Below are positions 63,893-64,000 of a stretch of DNA of 64,000 nt, one piece after another. Location of the stretch: assembly GCF_009371985.2 (NCBI RefSeq), contig NZ_VIKU02000001.1, positions 434,001 through 498,000 on the forward strand, read 5' to 3'. Within the stretch, counting starts at the first letter, position 1. Every line of letters starts with the position of its first letter. This stretch comes from Pelagihabitans pacificus. Its GTDB lineage: Bacteria; Bacteroidota; Bacteroidia; Flavobacteriales; Flavobacteriaceae. The translations under genes and the position numbers were made by a program. The notes beneath the pieces are model-generated. The model saw nothing but the letters and a program-made list of their open reading frames with translations, had not been told where the DNA came from and made no database searches.

Positions 63893-64000
63893 TCACTTAT
63901 CCGCCACTACCTGCGGACCGCTCTCCGAGGTCTCCAACACGTCTACCCGTTCTACGGTGCGTCCCTTTTCCCACAGGAGGCGCAGGTCTTCCAAGCTGAG
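63893..64000 (-). CDS. Partial gene, C-terminal 35 codons only
   Basis: An open frame from the window edge encodes LSLEDLRLLWEKGRTVER, then VDVLETSESGPQVVADK to TGA. No family is assignable. The rest of the gene lies outside the window. Confidence 0.4.
   Translation of the reverse strand, partial: LSLEDLRLLWEKGRTVERVDVLETSESGPQVVADK

Noticed and set aside
1-64000. CRISPR arrays, tRNA or rRNA genes
   Set aside because: No regularly spaced repeats and no recognisable RNA gene sequence were found by reading.

Overview
The window looks like a marine Flavobacteriaceae (Bacteroidota) chromosome. Signs of this are near-absence of Shine-Dalgarno sequences, A/T-rich leaders, TAnnTTTG-like -10 motifs, many AraC and Crp/Fnr regulators of flavobacterial type, secreted TPR and serine-hydrolase proteins, and a DUF6249 gene next to an ECF sigma factor. 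No rRNA, tRNA or CRISPR array was seen.

Layout. 0-9.4 kb: a partial TetR-like regulator, htpG, a candidate small RNA, an inositol module (SSS symporter plus myo-inositol oxygenase), an ECF sigma factor with a membrane partner, an AraC regulator with a membrane N-terminus, and a small cupin-like protein. 9.5-23.3 kb: a long minus-strand acyl-CoA catabolic region with two acyl-CoA dehydrogenases, an ACAD10/11-type phosphotransferase, three SDRs, two medium-chain reductases, enoyl-CoA hydratase, MaoC hydratase, a DUF2855 protein and a haloalkane dehalogenase, headed by a Crp/Fnr regulator. Several REP-like and low-complexity repeats lie between these genes. 23.4-27.6 kb: mixed single genes (MOSC, DoxX-like, secreted protein, AraC-AlkB pair). 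27.6-38.7 kb: a protease-rich accessory block. It holds a membrane-anchored trypsin-like protease translationally coupled to two exported partners, a divergent ComEC-like MBL hydrolase, a matrixin-like and an M6 metalloprotease that both lack signal peptides, a standalone copy of the M6 C-terminal domain, and an Hcp-like protein with a signal peptide.

From about 38.7 to 57.46 kb the DNA is visibly A+T-richer and looks horizontally acquired. It carries a Tat-exported giant protein (1826 aa), a second giant protein (1448 aa), a lipoprotein, an L,D-transpeptidase-like gene remnant, an IS481-type insertion sequence, a three-gene defence operon, and the last ~55 codons of a tyrosine recombinase. 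That remnant abuts the cyanophycinase-like gene and marks the island edge. The defence operon is the most notable find: a retron-type reverse transcriptase with a HEPN-like C-terminal extension, directly followed by HamA (DUF1837 nuclease) and HamB (SF2 helicase), the two Hachiman proteins. Upstream of the RT there is a ~232-nt structured region bounded by an 11-bp a1/a2-like inverted repeat, as expected for a retron msr-msd RNA. A retron that uses Hachiman proteins as its effector would parallel retrons that use the Septu pair PtuAB.

57.5-64 kb returns to typical composition: an exported S51 (cyanophycinase-like) peptidase, three tandem beta-lactamase-fold serine hydrolases, an AraC regulator and a partial gene at the edge.
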